From: Geminocystis sp. NIES-3708
GTDB lineage: Bacteria > Cyanobacteriota > Cyanobacteriia > Cyanobacteriales > Cyanobacteriaceae
DNA: 64,000 nt
Assembly: GCF_001548095.1 (NCBI RefSeq)
Contig: NZ_AP014815.1
Location: 3,471,656 to 3,535,655, forward strand
Direction of reading: 5' to 3'
The notes beneath the pieces were generated by a model. That model was not told the DNA's origin. It worked only from the letters and a program-made list of their open reading frames with translations, and made no database searches. Shown piece by piece: positions 38,670-46,975 of the stretch. Within the stretch, counting starts at the first letter, position 1. Each line of letters opens with the position of its first letter. Made by a program: the position numbers and the translations under genes.

Positions 38670-40114
38670 AGAATCTTAATAATCAAATCATCAGGATTCT
38701 TGGGTTAGAAACCCCGCCCTAAAAGTGCGGCTTTATATTTATTTCTACTTTACCATATTGACAACTTTTATTCTTCGACATATAATGAAAATATAGCGAG
38801 AAATTAAAGGCTATGTTTAAAACTCAAAAAAATCAAATTAGAGGACTGTCTCAAACAGAGTATTTAGCTTTACAAGAACTTTGTAGATTGTCAAAAAACC
38901 TCTACAATGTAGGGCTATACTCTGTTAGGCAGTTCTTTTTTGCTGAGAAAGCATTTCTTCGCTACGAATCGAATTACCATCAATGTAAAACTAATGAAAA
39001 TTATCAATTATTAAATACTGATATTGCTCAACAAACTTTAAAAGTTGTAGATAGAAGTTTCCGTTCGTTTTTTAATTTAATTAAAAAGGCTAAGTCTGGA
39101 AATTACCAATTCAATCAAATATCTCTGCCACGCTACCTTAAAAAAGATGGCTATTTTAGCTTAATTATCCCTAGAATTAAAGTTAAAGATGGATTTTTTA
39201 AAGTACCTACGTCTAGGGAGTTTAAGGCTAAATATGGTGAAGTTAAATTACCTTTCCCTGACAGATTAGTTGATAAAAGTTTAAAAGAAGTACGAATACA
39301 TCCTAAATATAATTGCCAGTTTTTTGAGGTAGAATTTATTACTGAGGAAGAACTACAAATTGTTGAGTTTAAGTCTGACAATGCCTTATGTATAGATCTG
39401 GGACTTAATAATTTAGCAACTTGTGTAAGTACCAATGGGGCATCGTTTATTATCGATGGTCACAAATTAAAAAGTTATAACCACTGGTACAATAAATCAA
39501 ACGCTAAGTTACAATCAATCAAGGACAAACAAGGTACTAAAGGAGTAACTAAAAGACAAGGACGATTATTATTAAAAAGGAATAATCAAATTCGAGATTA
39601 TCTAAGCAAAACAGCTAGATATATTATTGAAAATTGTCTCAGGTTAGATATTGGCACTCTAATAGTAGGGACGAACAAAGGTTGGAAACAAGATATTAAC
39701 ATTGGAAAAAGGAATAATCAGAATTTTGTTCAAATACCTTTTTATTCGTTAAAAGAGAAGTTAAAATCTTTATGTGAAACTTATGGAATTCAGTACATAG
39801 AGCAGGAAGAATCTTATACCAGTAAAGCAAGTGCTTTAGACAATGACCCTATTCCTAACTATAATCCTGATAACACGGCTAAATATACCTTTAGTGGTAA
39901 ACGAGTAAAAAGGGGATTGTATGAATCGAAGGATGGTATCAGGGTTAATGCCGATGCTAATGGGGCATGGAATATAGGACGTAAAAGTAACCATGAGGGA
40001 TTTTCCCAAGTGTGTAAGGGGCTTTTGACTAGCCCTTTAAGAATAAGTGACTTGAATGTAAGTTTAAGTTAACTTCTTAAGAATCCTCGTGGCTTTAGCC
40101 CGATGGAGTGTCAA
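38670..40114 (+). mobile_element. tnpB-only IS200/IS605-type insertion (IS1341-like)
   Basis: About 1.45 kb inserted in the Uma2 gene. The left end carries a perfect 12-bp inverted repeat, AACCCAAGAATC (38664-38675) and GATTCTTGGGTT (38695-38706), followed by a GCCCTAAAAGTGCGGC segment. The right end reads GAATCCTCGTGGCTTTAGCC and closes with GGAGTGTCAA (40105-40114), which I recognise as the usual right end of this IS group. There is no target duplication, as expected. No tnpA is present, so the element depends on a transposase elsewhere. The exact left boundary is uncertain by about 15 bp. The right end should also encode the 3' part of the omega RNA. Confidence 0.75.
38813..40072 (+). CDS. 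tnpB: TnpB-like RNA-guided nuclease, Cys-free variant
   Basis: A 419-residue intact TnpB. The RuvC-like core has the first Asp at D195 (CIDLGLNNLATC) and the last at D381 (NADANGAWNI). The usual RuvC-II Glu motif (V-E-D/N-L) is absent: the equivalent strand reads LIVGTNKGWKQ. The only nearby acidic cluster is E330, E332 and E333 in EQEESYTSKAS. The zinc ribbon (CxxC...CxxC) between RuvC-II and III is also absent and is replaced by LDNDPIPNYNPDN...FSGKRVKRGLY. This matches a recurring TnpB subfamily, so the gene is a variant and not degraded. TnpB proteins cut DNA opposite a transposon-adjacent motif, guided by the omega RNA from the right end. Confidence 0.9.
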   Translation: MFKTQKNQIRGLSQTEYLALQELCRLSKNLYNVGLYSVRQFFFAEKAFLRYESNYHQCKTNENYQLLNTDIAQQTLKVVDRSFRSFFNLIKKAKSGNYQFNQISLPRYLKKDGYFSLIIPRIKVKDGFFKVPTSREFKAKYGEVKLPFPDRLVDKSLKEVRIHPKYNCQFFEVEFITEEELQIVEFKSDNALCIDLGLNNLATCVSTNGASFIIDGHKLKSYNHWYNKSNAKLQSIKDKQGTKGVTKRQGRLLLKRNNQIRDYLSKTARYIIENCLRLDIGTLIVGTNKGWKQDINIGKRNNQNFVQIPFYSLKEKLKSLCETYGIQYIEQEESYTSKASALDNDPIPNYNPDNTAKYTFSGKRVKRGLYESKDGIRVNADANGAWNIGRKSNHEGFSQVCKGLLTSPLRISDLNVSLS

Positions 40115-40641
40115 CCAAAAAGCAATGCCTCAAGGAAAACATAGCCGCATTCAAGGTAAATTAACTAAAATGATTAACGATGTAGTCGAAGAATCTAAAA
40201 TTGCTTTAGCTTTTCCTTAATTGAGATGTACTTTCGGTGGTAAATCCATTGTACCTGATATAGTAGTTTTGACTTATGATCATATTCCTAAAGAAGAAAA
40301 TGGCGGTATTACTAACATAGTTTCTATTATGCCTGATTGGATGATTGAAATTGTTTCCCCCCGATGAAAATCAGAGTACAATCATTAAAAAAATAGTTCG
40401 TTGTCTTGAGTCTGGTTGTGAGTTAGCATGGATTTATTGATCCTCAAGAAAAGATAATCTTTGCATACTATCCCCAAAAAGTAGCTTTTTTTGATACTAA
40501 TTTTGATGTGTTACCAGTACCAGATTTTATCAAAGAATTAAAATTAACTAATGGAGATGTTTTTTCATGGTTAAAATTTTAGTTTTAGTCAAGAAAAGTT
40601 AAATAAATATAAGAATTCTAAATAATTAAGTAAATTAGAGG

Positions 40642-41877
40642 CTAACTTATTAATAATATAGCACTTTGTAATAAACCAATAATTAAACCCAAAATTCCAC
40701 CTAAATTAACTATAGCTTGTAATTCACTTTGAACAATACTTTGAGTCGCTTCTTCTAAATGTTCAGGAGTTGTTGCTTTTACTCTTTCAATAATAACCTG
40801 ATCAATAGATAAAATAGGAATAGCTTGAGCAACAATTTTTTCTAAATCTTCTTCTAAATAACGCTCTAAAATTAAAGCTAATTCTTCACTAATTAAACTT
40901 AAAGAAGTATTTACTACTATTGATGCTTGTAAACGATTAATAATTAAAATTGATACTTTATCCCAATCAATAGATAAACCAAATTCATGTAAAAAATCTG
41001 CACCTTTTTCTTGAATATAATCTCTGACGGCTTTATTAGTTGTTTGCCTTAATTGTTTAACAGTAGCTACGGGTAAATTTTGTAAAGAAAAACTTAAAAA
41101 AAATTCTTTTAATCTATTTCTAATTTCCAGAGATAAAAGTAACTCTTTAATGCGTAAGTTAGCCATTTCTTTTTCGTCTAAACAGAAAGTGCGCAAACGA
41201 TTTAAAGCATTTTTTAATCCAAATAAATTTGCGACAACCCAATAAGTGCCGCTAGTTTTTTCCTTGAAACCCTCATCGATAACATTAATATTTCTATCTG
41301 TTAAAAAATTAACCAACGCTTGACGTAATAAATCTGGTGCAAAAATAACTTGTAATAACCAATCTGATAATTGTCTAGCTTGTGCTTCCGTTAATTTAAA
41401 CTCTAATAAAACACGGTCAAAAATTTGATCAATTTGAGTAGATAAAAAGTCATCTTTTCTGGCTAAAACTTTTAATAACTTTGGTAAAGCATCACCAAAT
41501 AAATCTCTTAAAATATCAGCTAATATTTTTGCTGACTTTTGTTCTTTATCTTCTTTGATTTGCTTTAATGTTAACTGTAATAACCATAAAATTGCCCCTT
41601 CAACTCGCTCAGTTTGTAATAATCTTTTAGCTAATTTTTGTAATTCTTCAGGAGTTAATAAAGAGTTCATAATAGTATCAGAAACTCTTTTGGCTAATCT
41701 TTCTTGATTTCTGGGAATTAAACCAGGTGTAAAAGGTAATTGTTTTTGAAATAAAAATAAAGGTTTATAAGGACGAAATAGCATTTTTATTGCTAAATCA
41801 TTAGTAAAATATCCTATAACTGAACCAGCTATAGGAGGAAGTGCGATTTGCCACCAATTATAAAATTCCAACGGCAT
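40642..41877 (-). CDS. DUF445 family membrane protein
   Basis: A 411-residue protein of the DUF445 (YheB-like) family. The N-terminal hydrophobic helix has [26 protein letters not shown] and the [16 protein letters not shown] motif. A long helical region follows, and a C-terminal hydrophobic helix ([19 protein letters not shown]) ends the protein. This is typical: one or two TM spans bracketing a cytoplasmic helical bundle. No activity is established for the family. It is separated from ubiE/menG by 251 bp of AT-rich spacer. Confidence 0.9.
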   Translation of the reverse strand: MPLEFYNWWQIALPPIAGSVIGYFTNDLAIKMLFRPYKPLFLFQKQLPFTPGLIPRNQERLAKRVSDTIMNSLLTPEELQKLAKRLLQTERVEGAILWLLQLTLKQIKEDKEQKSAKILADILRDLFGDALPKLLKVLARKDDFLSTQIDQIFDRVLLEFKLTEAQARQLSDWLLQVIFAPDLLRQALVNFLTDRNINVIDEGFKEKTSGTYWVVANLFGLKNALNRLRTFCLDEKEMANLRIKELLLSLEIRNRLKEFFLSFSLQNLPVATVKQLRQTTNKAVRDYIQEKGADFLHEFGLSIDWDKVSILIINRLQASIVVNTSLSLISEELALILERYLEEDLEKIVAQAIPILSIDQVIIERVKATTPEHLEEATQSIVQSELQAIVNLGGILGLIIGLLQSAILLIS

Positions 41878-42128
41878 TATTTTTAACTAATTAATTATAA
41901 ATATAATATTTTATTTTTTAATAAACTATGATACAAATAAGAAATAAAATTGATAGTTATCAGATTTATACGACAAAGTATTAAAATAAAAGCTATATTT
42001 ATCTCAAGTTTTAACTTAAAATCAACATAAATAACTAAATTAAAATACAATTAAACTATCGTAAAAAAGTGTTATTTTTTTCTTCGGTTTATTATCAATT
42101 TTTTCTTATCCATTGTTAATTTTTTTTA

Positions 42129-42830
42129 CTATTTAGTTAATACCAAGACTCCCATTATACCACCAAATAAAGGGTAATGAACTGCTTGAGAAAAACCAGC
42201 ATTTAAACCTAGTTGAATTTGAGTTTCACCGTTAGGAAAGCGCTCTAAACTAGGGTAAATATAAGCATATTCCGAAGAAGCCCCCAAAAAATCGGCAATT
42301 CTCACCACTACGTTATCCAAATACCATTTCTGACTATTAGCAATCCAATCTTCTGTTGGTTTATGAAAATCTAAAATAGCCATTTTTGCGTTAGGTTTTA
42401 ACACCCGTCGAATCTCAAGTAAACAAGCAGGAATATCAGTAACATTTCTTAAACCATAACCCATTGTTCCACAATCAAAAGAATTATTCTCAAATGGTAA
42501 ATTTAACACATCTGCTTCTAACCACTCAATTTCACTATTAAAAGACTTAGTTTTTTGCTTTTTTCTTGCTTCTGCTAATAACTCTGATGAAAAATCGACT
42601 CCGATAACCTTTCCTTTTTGTAGTTGCTTTGCCATTAAAAAAGTTAAATCTCCAGTACCACAACATAAATCTAAAGCAGTTTCCCTCGTTTGTGGATGAC
42701 TCCATTTTACCGTCATTAATTTCCAAATACGATGAAAACCAAAACTCAACCAATCATTCATTTGATCATAAACTGGTGCAATGTCATTAAAAAGATTTTG
42801 AATATCTTGAGAATTAGGAGAAGAATTCAT
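42129..42830 (-). CDS. menG: Demethylnaphthoquinone methyltransferase, UbiE/MenG family
   Basis: A 233-residue class I methyltransferase of the UbiE/MenG/Coq5 family: FNDIAPVYDQMND at the start, motif I LDLCCGTGDLTF, VIGVDFSSELLAEA, the GTMGYGLRNVTDIPACLLEIRRVLKP block with the family signature, and a GGIMGVLVLTK end. In cyanobacteria it carries out the last step of phylloquinone synthesis, methylating 2-phytyl-1,4-naphthoquinone. The partner genes menA and menF lie 12 kb away. Confidence 0.94.
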   Translation of the reverse strand: MNSSPNSQDIQNLFNDIAPVYDQMNDWLSFGFHRIWKLMTVKWSHPQTRETALDLCCGTGDLTFLMAKQLQKGKVIGVDFSSELLAEARKKQKTKSFNSEIEWLEADVLNLPFENNSFDCGTMGYGLRNVTDIPACLLEIRRVLKPNAKMAILDFHKPTEDWIANSQKWYLDNVVVRIADFLGASSEYAYIYPSLERFPNGETQIQLGLNAGFSQAVHYPLFGGIMGVLVLTK

Positions 42831-42975
42831 TTTTAATAGTTGATAATTAGTAAAAAATTACTTATGATTAGGCGGAAATATTTTTGCAAAATATGCTATT
42901 ATGTGGTAAGATAATCTCAAGCAATAATTTTCTACTCAAATTTGCTTAAAATAAAAGTTGGTGATAAAGTTGTAC

Positions 42976-43020
42976 TCATGAGAATTATAAGAATCAGCAA
43001 ATAAATAGCTATTCTCGTGA
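42976..43020 (+). promoter_or_regulatory. Hairpin in the leader of the DUF4327-like gene
   Basis: TCATGAGAAT (42976-42985) pairs with ATTCTCGTGA (43011-43020), 10 bp with one G-U pair. A TATTAT -10-like box (42897-42902) lies upstream, so it would be inside the leader of the gene at 43085. Confidence 0.3.
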
Positions 43021-43084
43021 AGATTTGAACAAATAATAAAACCAACAATAATTATAACAGTATCAGTAATATAGAAAAAACTTT

Positions 43085-43306
43085 ATGCGGAATAAGCAAG
43101 TACTTCATCCTATGGTGAAATTGCAACAAAAAGTATCTTCCCTCGTCAATTCACAAATTATTCAGCCCCAAGATAACATCGGTAAAATTGCCTTATTATT
43201 TGGAGATGAATGGAAATTTCTCAAGTCAGAATTATTAGCCTTTGGTTTTTCGATGCAAGATCCTGTAAGTGACATAATTATAGTTGAGAAATGGGACGAG
43301 GAATAA
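43085..43306 (+). CDS. DUF4327-like cyanobacterial protein
   Basis: A 73-residue protein. Positions 10-73 (MVKLQQKVSSLVNSQIIQP, IGKIALLFGDEWKFLKSELLAFGF, IVEKWDEE) match what I remember of the cyanobacteria-specific DUF4327 family; the agreement is by eye. A second possible start is the ATG at 43112. No signal peptide. No function is known. A low-complexity AATTAACA-type repeat region follows directly. Confidence 0.7.
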   Translation: MRNKQVLHPMVKLQQKVSSLVNSQIIQPQDNIGKIALLFGDEWKFLKSELLAFGFSMQDPVSDIIIVEKWDEE

Positions 43307-43367
43307 TTAACAATTAATAATTAACAAGTTAAAGTTATTAATCAATTATTAACTGTTAATTTTTTGA

Positions 43368-43967
43368 TCATTTTTGATAGGAAGGGAATAAGTCTCTGGG
43401 GAAATCTTCCGCACTTAAACAAGTTGTCATCGCTTTAGTAGGATCAGTTACTTGTGGAGTACGAGACAATGCAATCACACATTCGGAATGTCTGGCTGGT
43501 AAAAGACTAGCTTGACAGGTATTTAATGCCATCATAACAGGAGATATTTTAGTCATTAAGGTATTATCCTCAGTGGTGGCAAATAAATTAGTTTCGGTTT
43601 CTGTGGTTACTACTTCTTTTTTCTCTAAGGTACTTTTTGATGTAGTCTTTAAAATACTAGTTTTATTAATGTTAACTACACAATTACCCATATCAACAGG
43701 TCGTCTTACTTGGTAACAACTTTTAAGAGCATCAATGGCTTTGATGTCCGTACCAGTAGCAATAGTACGCACACAAGTAGATAATTCCCTAGGCACTAAA
43801 GCATCAGCACAACCTGTTTGAGCTTGTTCTGTAGTAACACCTGCGGTGATTAAATCTTTAAGACAAACGTCAAATTGATTATTTGCTTTTGCACTGTTAG
43901 GGAAAACAAAAGTAAATAGAGATGGAGAAACAAGAATCAGGGTTGTTAATTTAAAAATGCTTTTCAT
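43368..43967 (-). CDS. Exported protein with repeated Cys pairs
   Basis: A 199-residue protein with a signal peptide (about 28 residues ending near SAKA). The mature part has Cys residues in pairs spaced 16-18 residues apart: FDVC...GC, STC...SC, a lone GNC, NTC...EC and TTC. These look like degenerate repeats of a helix-hairpin unit with A-x-x-C. Disulfides in the periplasm or lumen are likely. A Thr/Ser/Lys-rich linker of about 35 residues separates the two groups. Such Cys-paired exported proteins occur in many cyanobacteria without known function. Confidence 0.7.
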   Translation of the reverse strand: MKSIFKLTTLILVSPSLFTFVFPNSAKANNQFDVCLKDLITAGVTTEQAQTGCADALVPRELSTCVRTIATGTDIKAIDALKSCYQVRRPVDMGNCVVNINKTSILKTTSKSTLEKKEVVTTETETNLFATTEDNTLMTKISPVMMALNTCQASLLPARHSECVIALSRTPQVTDPTKAMTTCLSAEDFPRDLFPSYQK

Positions 43968-44127
43968 AATAGATATTTTTAGTGAAAACTATCTCTTAAT
44001 ATATCTCAAATAATATAGCAATCAAGAGCAAACAATTAACAATTAACGATGAGAGATTTATTTTGATGTTTAACTATCAAGTTAAAAAACAGCAATCATC
44101 CACTGTCAATTGTCAATTGTCAATTAT

Positions 44128-45306
44128 TTAGTATTCTGGCACAGAAGAGTCGATTTCTTTACTCCATGCTAAAATGCCGCCTTTAACGTTAATGCCTTCG
44201 ATTCCAGCTTGTTTAAGGATTTGTAAAGCCTTAGTTGAGCGTCCACCCATTTTACAATGAGCGATGAGACGATGACCATTAACATCAATTAATTCTTTAA
44301 TTTTTTGTACACCTTCACCATTTTCAATATCAGGTAAAGGAATTAAAACCGAGTTAGGAATTTTGGCGATTTCATACTCATTGGGATTACGTACGTCAAT
44401 TAAAACAAAATCATGAGGATGACTATCCAATAAGAATTTTAAATCATGAACAGTAATTTCTTGGAATTCTTCTTTTGCTTTTGCTTCTTGTGCTTGGGCT
44501 TGAGGGATTCCACAAAATTGTTCATAGTCAATGAGTTTTTCAATGACAGGGCGCACGGGATTCGGACGTAATTTTAATTCCCTAAATTTCATATCCCAAG
44601 CGTTAAATAACAATAAACGTCCACTGAGAGTATTATTTGCTCCTAAAATGATTTTAATGGCTTCTGTGGCTTGAATTGTTCCAATGATGCCGGGTAATAC
44701 TCCTAAAACTCCACCTTCAGCACAAGAAGGCACCATTCCGGGTGGTGGTGGTTCAGGATATAAGTCACGATAATTCGGACCACCTTCATAATTGAAAACG
44801 GTTGCTTGTCCTTCAAAGCGGAAGATTGAGCCGTAAACATTAGGTTTGTTTAACAATACACAAGCATCGTTAACAAGATAACGAGTAGGAAAATTATCTG
44901 TACCGTCAATGATTATATCGTAGGGTTCAAGAATTGATAGAGCATTTTCTGCACTTAAACGAGTTTCATATAAATCGACTTGACAAGCGGGATTAATATC
45001 TAAAATACGGTGTTTCGCAGACTCTATTTTTGGTTTACCTACCCATGATGTACCATGAATAATTTGTCTTTGTAAATTGGAGGTATCTACTATATCAAAA
45101 TCAACGATGCCGATTCTACCAATACCAGAGGCGGCTAAATAGAGAATCAAAGGCGAACCTAATCCTCCTGTACCGATACAGAGTACACTCGCCGCTTTAA
45201 TACGTTTTTGCCCTTCTAAACCCACTTCAGGCAAAATTATATGTCTAGCATAGCGCTCGTACTCTTCTTTATTGAGTTCTATCGCTTCTAAATTAGGATT
45301 GAGCAT
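44128..45306 (-). CDS. moeB: MoeB/ThiF-type adenylyltransferase with rhodanese domain
   Basis: A 392-residue E1-like enzyme. Residues 1-265 form the adenylation domain: CIGTGGLGSPLILYLAASGIG, DFDIVDTSNLQRQI, NKPNVYGSIFRFEGQ and the PSCAEGGVLGVLPGIIG segment with the conserved Cys. The usual Zn-binding CxxC pair is not visible (YPEPPPPGMVPSC is followed later by FCGIPQ). Residues 285-392 are a rhodanese domain with active-site Cys in HCKMGGRSTKA. The fusion passes sulfur to a ubiquitin-like carrier (MoaD, ThiS or CysO) for molybdopterin or thiamine synthesis. Cyanobacterial members normally have this fusion. Confidence 0.9.
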   Translation of the reverse strand: MLNPNLEAIELNKEEYERYARHIILPEVGLEGQKRIKAASVLCIGTGGLGSPLILYLAASGIGRIGIVDFDIVDTSNLQRQIIHGTSWVGKPKIESAKHRILDINPACQVDLYETRLSAENALSILEPYDIIIDGTDNFPTRYLVNDACVLLNKPNVYGSIFRFEGQATVFNYEGGPNYRDLYPEPPPPGMVPSCAEGGVLGVLPGIIGTIQATEAIKIILGANNTLSGRLLLFNAWDMKFRELKLRPNPVRPVIEKLIDYEQFCGIPQAQAQEAKAKEEFQEITVHDLKFLLDSHPHDFVLIDVRNPNEYEIAKIPNSVLIPLPDIENGEGVQKIKELIDVNGHRLIAHCKMGGRSTKALQILKQAGIEGINVKGGILAWSKEIDSSVPEY

Positions 45307-45468
45307 TTTAATCTTTTTGTCTACCAGAAATCAATTTCTGTTTTTGTTCGTAAATTACTATTTTAGCAAACACTCAACTATTAACCATCAACAATTAATA
45401 TTTAATCTGTAATTAAGTTGCTGTAACTATTTACTAATGCTATGTATAAAAAAAATTTAGTAAAACTA

Positions 45469-45498
45469 TTGACAAATATGTTTAAGATTCTATATGAT
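45469..45498 (+). promoter_or_regulatory. speD promoter
   Basis: TTGACA (45469-45474), 18 bp, then TATGAT (45493-45498). Both hexamers are close to consensus. A start near 45505 would give a leader of about 165 nt before the speD ATG. Confidence 0.55.
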
Positions 45499-45542
45499 GA
45501 TTGTTTGGATAATTTTTGTCTTTACCTTTTCTTAACCTTACT

Positions 45543-45599
45543 ATGAATACTCAAGTTTTATTACAACTAAAGAAAAAACATAAACTAGGTTTTGGCTGA
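45543..45599 (+). CDS. Possible 18-residue leader peptide ahead of speD
   Basis: ATG 45543 to TGA 45599 encodes MNTQVLLQLKKKHKLGFG, basic and ending in KKKHKLGFG. It lies in the predicted speD leader, 70 bp before the speD ATG. No ribosome site precedes it. A basic leader peptide before a polyamine gene is suggestive, but this is speculative. Confidence 0.25.
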   Translation: MNTQVLLQLKKKHKLGFG

Positions 45600-45669
45600 G
45601 GTAAGAGAAAAAATCTGTTAAAATCAATTGTCCCTATTAGTAAACACAGTATGGAGTGAGTTGACAAGA

Positions 45670-46083
45670 ATGAACAAAGTGGGTACACATTTAGTGGTAG
45701 ATGCTTGGCAAGCACCAGCAGATCTTTTGAATGATCCAGAAAGAATCCGTCAAGGCTTGTTAGATGCTATTAAGGCTGGAAAGGCGACTTTAATAGACAT
45801 GTGTGTACACCAATTTAGTCCCCATGGGGTAACAGCTACCGTTACTTTGGCGGAATCTCACATTGCAATTCATACTTGGCCTGAATATGGTTATTTTGCC
45901 GCAGATTTATTTTTCTGTGGTGCTGGACAACCTAAAGAAGCCATGAAAGTATTACAAGTTGCACTCGAAGCTAAACAGGCAACCATGAGAGAAATCGATC
46001 GAGGTTTTCCTGAAGCGTTTGTAAATCAACATACTACTACCATGAAAGAGGAGTATATTCCTACTTTACAAGGTGTGGCTTAG
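45670..46083 (+). CDS. speD: S-adenosylmethionine decarboxylase proenzyme (SpeD/SpeH)
   Basis: A 137-residue pyruvoyl enzyme started at ATG 45670, with GGAGTGAG upstream; TTG 42 bp earlier is unlikely. The proenzyme cleaves itself between E62 and S63 in LAESHIAIHTWPE, turning the Ser into the pyruvoyl cofactor. H68 and C83 (FFCGAG) complete the known active site. It makes decarboxylated SAM, the aminopropyl donor for spermidine. This is the small bacterial class 1 type. The C-terminal 20 residues are family-typical. Confidence 0.95.
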   Translation: MNKVGTHLVVDAWQAPADLLNDPERIRQGLLDAIKAGKATLIDMCVHQFSPHGVTATVTLAESHIAIHTWPEYGYFAADLFFCGAGQPKEAMKVLQVALEAKQATMREIDRGFPEAFVNQHTTTMKEEYIPTLQGVA

Positions 46084-46100
46084 TGCTCAAGACTTGTTTT

Positions 46101-46183
46101 ACCCTCAAATACTCTTAATGTTCTAAAAAATCTGATAATCTTTTTATGATCTTTAATTTCCAGAACCAACCACATTTGAGGGT
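46101..46183 (+). repeat. Nested inverted repeat after speD
   Basis: Outer arms ACCCTCAAAT (46101-46110) and ATTTGAGGGT (46174-46183) are perfectly complementary. Inside are GTTCT (46120-46124) and AGAAC (46162-46166), in the right order to continue the stem. This gives an 83-nt structured element starting 17 bp after the speD stop. It may be a trailer or a small RNA. Confidence 0.45.
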
Positions 46184-46195
46184 TATTGAATCAGC

Positions 46196-46245
46196 AATTA
46201 GACATAAATAAATATAATTTGTAGTTATTAATTTTATGTCTAATT
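46196..46245. repeat. 13-bp perfect inverted repeat
   Basis: AATTAGACATAAA (46196-46208) and TTTATGTCTAATT (46233-46245) with a 24-nt loop. Together with the element just upstream it leaves most of the region speD-46250 in hairpins. A bidirectional terminator or repeat is possible; no U-run follows. Confidence 0.45.
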
Positions 46246-46358
46246 CAAGAATTAACTAAGTTTATTTTTCTTATCAATTATTAAAAAGCGATCGCTACGG
46301 CTAAAATAAATGATAGAATAAATAATATACTCTATTTATAGTTAGAGGTGATGAGAAA

Positions 46359-46469
46359 ATGAATCAACATGACCCGAACGAGATTTCTTGGAGTCCTGAA
46401 ACGACTTTTCTGATCGTGTTTTTATTGATATTAATTCCTTTACTTATTATTGGTTTTGTCTCTTCTTAA
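46359..46469 (+). CDS. 36-residue single-pass membrane protein
   Basis: ATG 46359 to TAA 46469. A GAGGTG ribosome site lies 9 nt before it. The product has a polar N-terminus (MNQHDPNEISWSPET) and one TM span (FLIVFLLILIPLLIIGFV) ending SS. The shape is that of small photosystem or NDH-1 subunits, but I match none of PsbX, PsbY, Psb30, PsaM, PetL or PetN. It is most likely a real gene because of the ribosome site and clean TM. The preceding spacer has a HIP1 site at 46288. Confidence 0.6.
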   Translation: MNQHDPNEISWSPETTFLIVFLLILIPLLIIGFVSS

Positions 46470-46578
46470 TAAGATAAAGTAATAAGCTCAAATTATTTGC
46501 CTGAAGGATGTTTCCTCAATTTTTTAGAGCTTCGATGTTCAGTTTTTACAAAGTTTTACTTTTTTTAATTTAATTAAT

Positions 46579-46812
46579 TTACGGTTTATTTATCATTGGC
46601 AAAATTTGTTTCTCTGTTACGTTCTCATAAAGTTTTTCTTCAGGTAAAATGAAAATAATTGGTCCGTTGCCACATTTCCCAAAACAATATTGAGTGGTAA
46701 CGATAAATTCCTCGGATTCGTATTTTTTGATGATGTTTAATAATTTATTTGCACCATCTTTAGAACAAGATTTACCTTTACAAATAACCAGTAATTTTGG
46801 TGAGATTTTCAT
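46579..46812 (-). CDS. Small thioredoxin-like [2Fe-2S] ferredoxin
   Basis: A 77-residue protein with the four-Cys arrangement of the thioredoxin-like [2Fe-2S] ferredoxins: C11 and C16 (CKGKSC), C43 and C47 (CFGKC). It ends GPIIFILPEEKLYENVTEKQILPMI, as in the small (2Fe-2S) ferredoxin domain proteins often found in cyanobacteria. Electron transfer or cluster sensing is likely; partners unknown. The C11-C16 spacing of four residues is slightly shorter than in NuoE-like members. Confidence 0.82.
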   Translation of the reverse strand: MKISPKLLVICKGKSCSKDGANKLLNIIKKYESEEFIVTTQYCFGKCGNGPIIFILPEEKLYENVTEKQILPMINKP

Positions 46813-46975
46813 TGCATAAAAATGTAATTAGCCAATAGGATCAAATAACTGGATGAGGTACTAAGACTGTTATTGTTTATATAATAACTTAAATTTATTT
46901 TCTGAGATTAAGTTTGTGATTTTTTTAGTATTTTTGAATAATAGTCAGATTATTAATAAGCAAAAGTTAAATTAA

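Larger units (their letters stand above)
38599..40582 (+). pseudogene. Uma2-family (DUF820) gene, broken by an IS insertion and point lesions
   Basis: The 5' end survives as GTG 38599 (GGGAG ribosome site) encoding a typical Uma2 start, ITLAKFLQRPETKP, until codon 22. The IS follows. The rest resumes after 40114 as QKAMPQGKHSRIQGKLT. It continues with a TAA in place of the expected Glu after LAFP, a +1 base in the run CCCCCC near MIEIVSP, and another inserted base near CELAW before IDPQEK. It ends with NGDVFSWLKF at 40582. Uma2 proteins have a PD-(D/E)XK nuclease-like fold and often stand in large cyanobacterial families. The codons missing at the insertion site are about nine. Confidence 0.9.
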
